Of a stretch of DNA of 6,125 bases, positions 5,779 through 6,125 are shown piece after piece. Below the pieces are notes generated by a model. The model was not told where the DNA came from, ran no database searches, and saw only the letters and a list, made by a program, of their open reading frames with translations. Positions within the stretch are counted from its first letter, which is position 1. Each line of letters opens with the position of its first letter. The position numbers were made by a program, and so were the translations under genes. The DNA lies in contig CAKQTF010000066.1 of the NCBI GenBank assembly GCA_934276695.1, forward strand, positions 1 through 6,125, written 5' to 3'. Source of the stretch: an uncultured Spirochaetales bacterium (GTDB lineage: Bacteria; Spirochaetota; Spirochaetia; Sphaerochaetales; Sphaerochaetaceae).

Positions 5779-6125
5779 CTACTCTATTCTCTCTAAGATG
5801 AATGCATCACCCTCCCCTGGGTTAGGATTCTTGAACAGTGCATTATCCACAATGCTCTGCTCTGATTCTGTCTTGAATTCAAGATACATCCTTCCATCTT
5901 CCTCGAATAGCCTATAGCTGCTTTCGGTATCAAAGATAAAAGAGAGCGCGCTTGTTTGAATGTAAGCGCTTGTGAAGTCCCTGTCAATGACTATCTTTGA
6001 AATTTTCCATCTTGAAGGAGTCATTGATGATGTGTTGAAAAGCCCTGCATTTGTCCTGTAGGAAAGCCCTCCGACACTGTCCTCCTTATACTTATGCCAT
6101 AGGTTTGCCTCATCCGATCCAAACG
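5779..6125 (-). CDS. Unrecognised protein, C-terminal part (5' end beyond window)
   Basis: An open frame enters from the right edge and gives 114 residues before its TAG at 5779-5781. I treat it as a truncated longer gene: the frame is open across the whole edge region, and the first internal ATG (6024) has no Shine-Dalgarno. The sequence alternates hydrophobic and charged residues (for example KISKIVIDRDF and GRMYLEFKTESE), which suggests beta strands. It ends in a proline-, glycine- and asparagine-rich turn followed by DAFILERIE. I see no catalytic motif, cysteine cluster, membrane segment or known family. It stands 11 bases upstream of topA, whose Shine-Dalgarno starts right after this stop, so co-transcription and coupling are likely. 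Function is unknown. Confidence 0.75.
   Translation of the reverse strand, partial: FGSDEANLWHKYKEDSVGGLSYRTNAGLFNTSSMTPSRWKISKIVIDRDFTSAYIQTSALSFIFDTESSYRLFEEDGRMYLEFKTESEQSIVDNALFKNPNPGEGDAFILERIE

Overview
The window is ordinary bacterial chromosome that most resembles a spirochaete of the Treponema/Sphaerochaeta kind. The strongest clues are an infA product close to treponemal IF-1 and a serine hydroxymethyltransferase N-terminus of the long treponemal/chlamydial type. A repeat-bearing Smr protein is also compatible. This assignment is from memory of the families and was not searched. Base composition is moderate and even. I see no insertion sequence, integrase, CRISPR array, phage gene or toxin-antitoxin pair.

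Layout. Bases 1-274 carry the first 91 codons of glyA on the minus strand. A 300-base divergent spacer follows. It holds a clear sigma-70 type promoter (450-479) and a hairpin (542-560) next to the infA ribosome binding site. infA (translation initiation factor IF-1) lies at 575-793 on the plus strand. It meets a convergent Smr-domain gene (790-2244, minus) with interlocked stop codons, and the likely infA terminator lies inside the last codons of the Smr gene. Directly upstream of the Smr gene, with no gap, is a CBS-CBS-ACT gene of AcuB type (2245-2883, minus). A tRNA-Arg(CCU) gene with its own promoter and T-tract sits on the plus strand at 2982-3055. topA (DNA topoisomerase I, 3062-5767, minus) converges on the tRNA, whose T-tract runs into the topA stop codon. 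Upstream of topA, 11 bases away, is the 3' part of an unrecognised gene (5779 to the window edge, minus).

How the genes work together. Most are housekeeping: one-carbon metabolism (glyA), translation (infA, tRNA-Arg) and DNA supercoiling (topA). The unknown gene and topA are probably co-transcribed. The AcuB-like and Smr genes are probably translationally coupled. The minus-strand units show no terminator of their own before running antisense into the tRNA and infA, so this compact stretch may have real antisense overlap.

The most unusual item is the 484-residue Smr protein. Its long, charged, probably disordered N-terminal region carries six copies of a short motif (roughly Y-x-P-x-x-x-F-x-x-I-L-x-x-[YFW]-[ED]) and two copies of a second motif (W-S-V-x-G-G-N-x-x-F-V-R), ahead of a single C-terminal Smr domain. 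I found no evidence for a wholly new multi-gene system.
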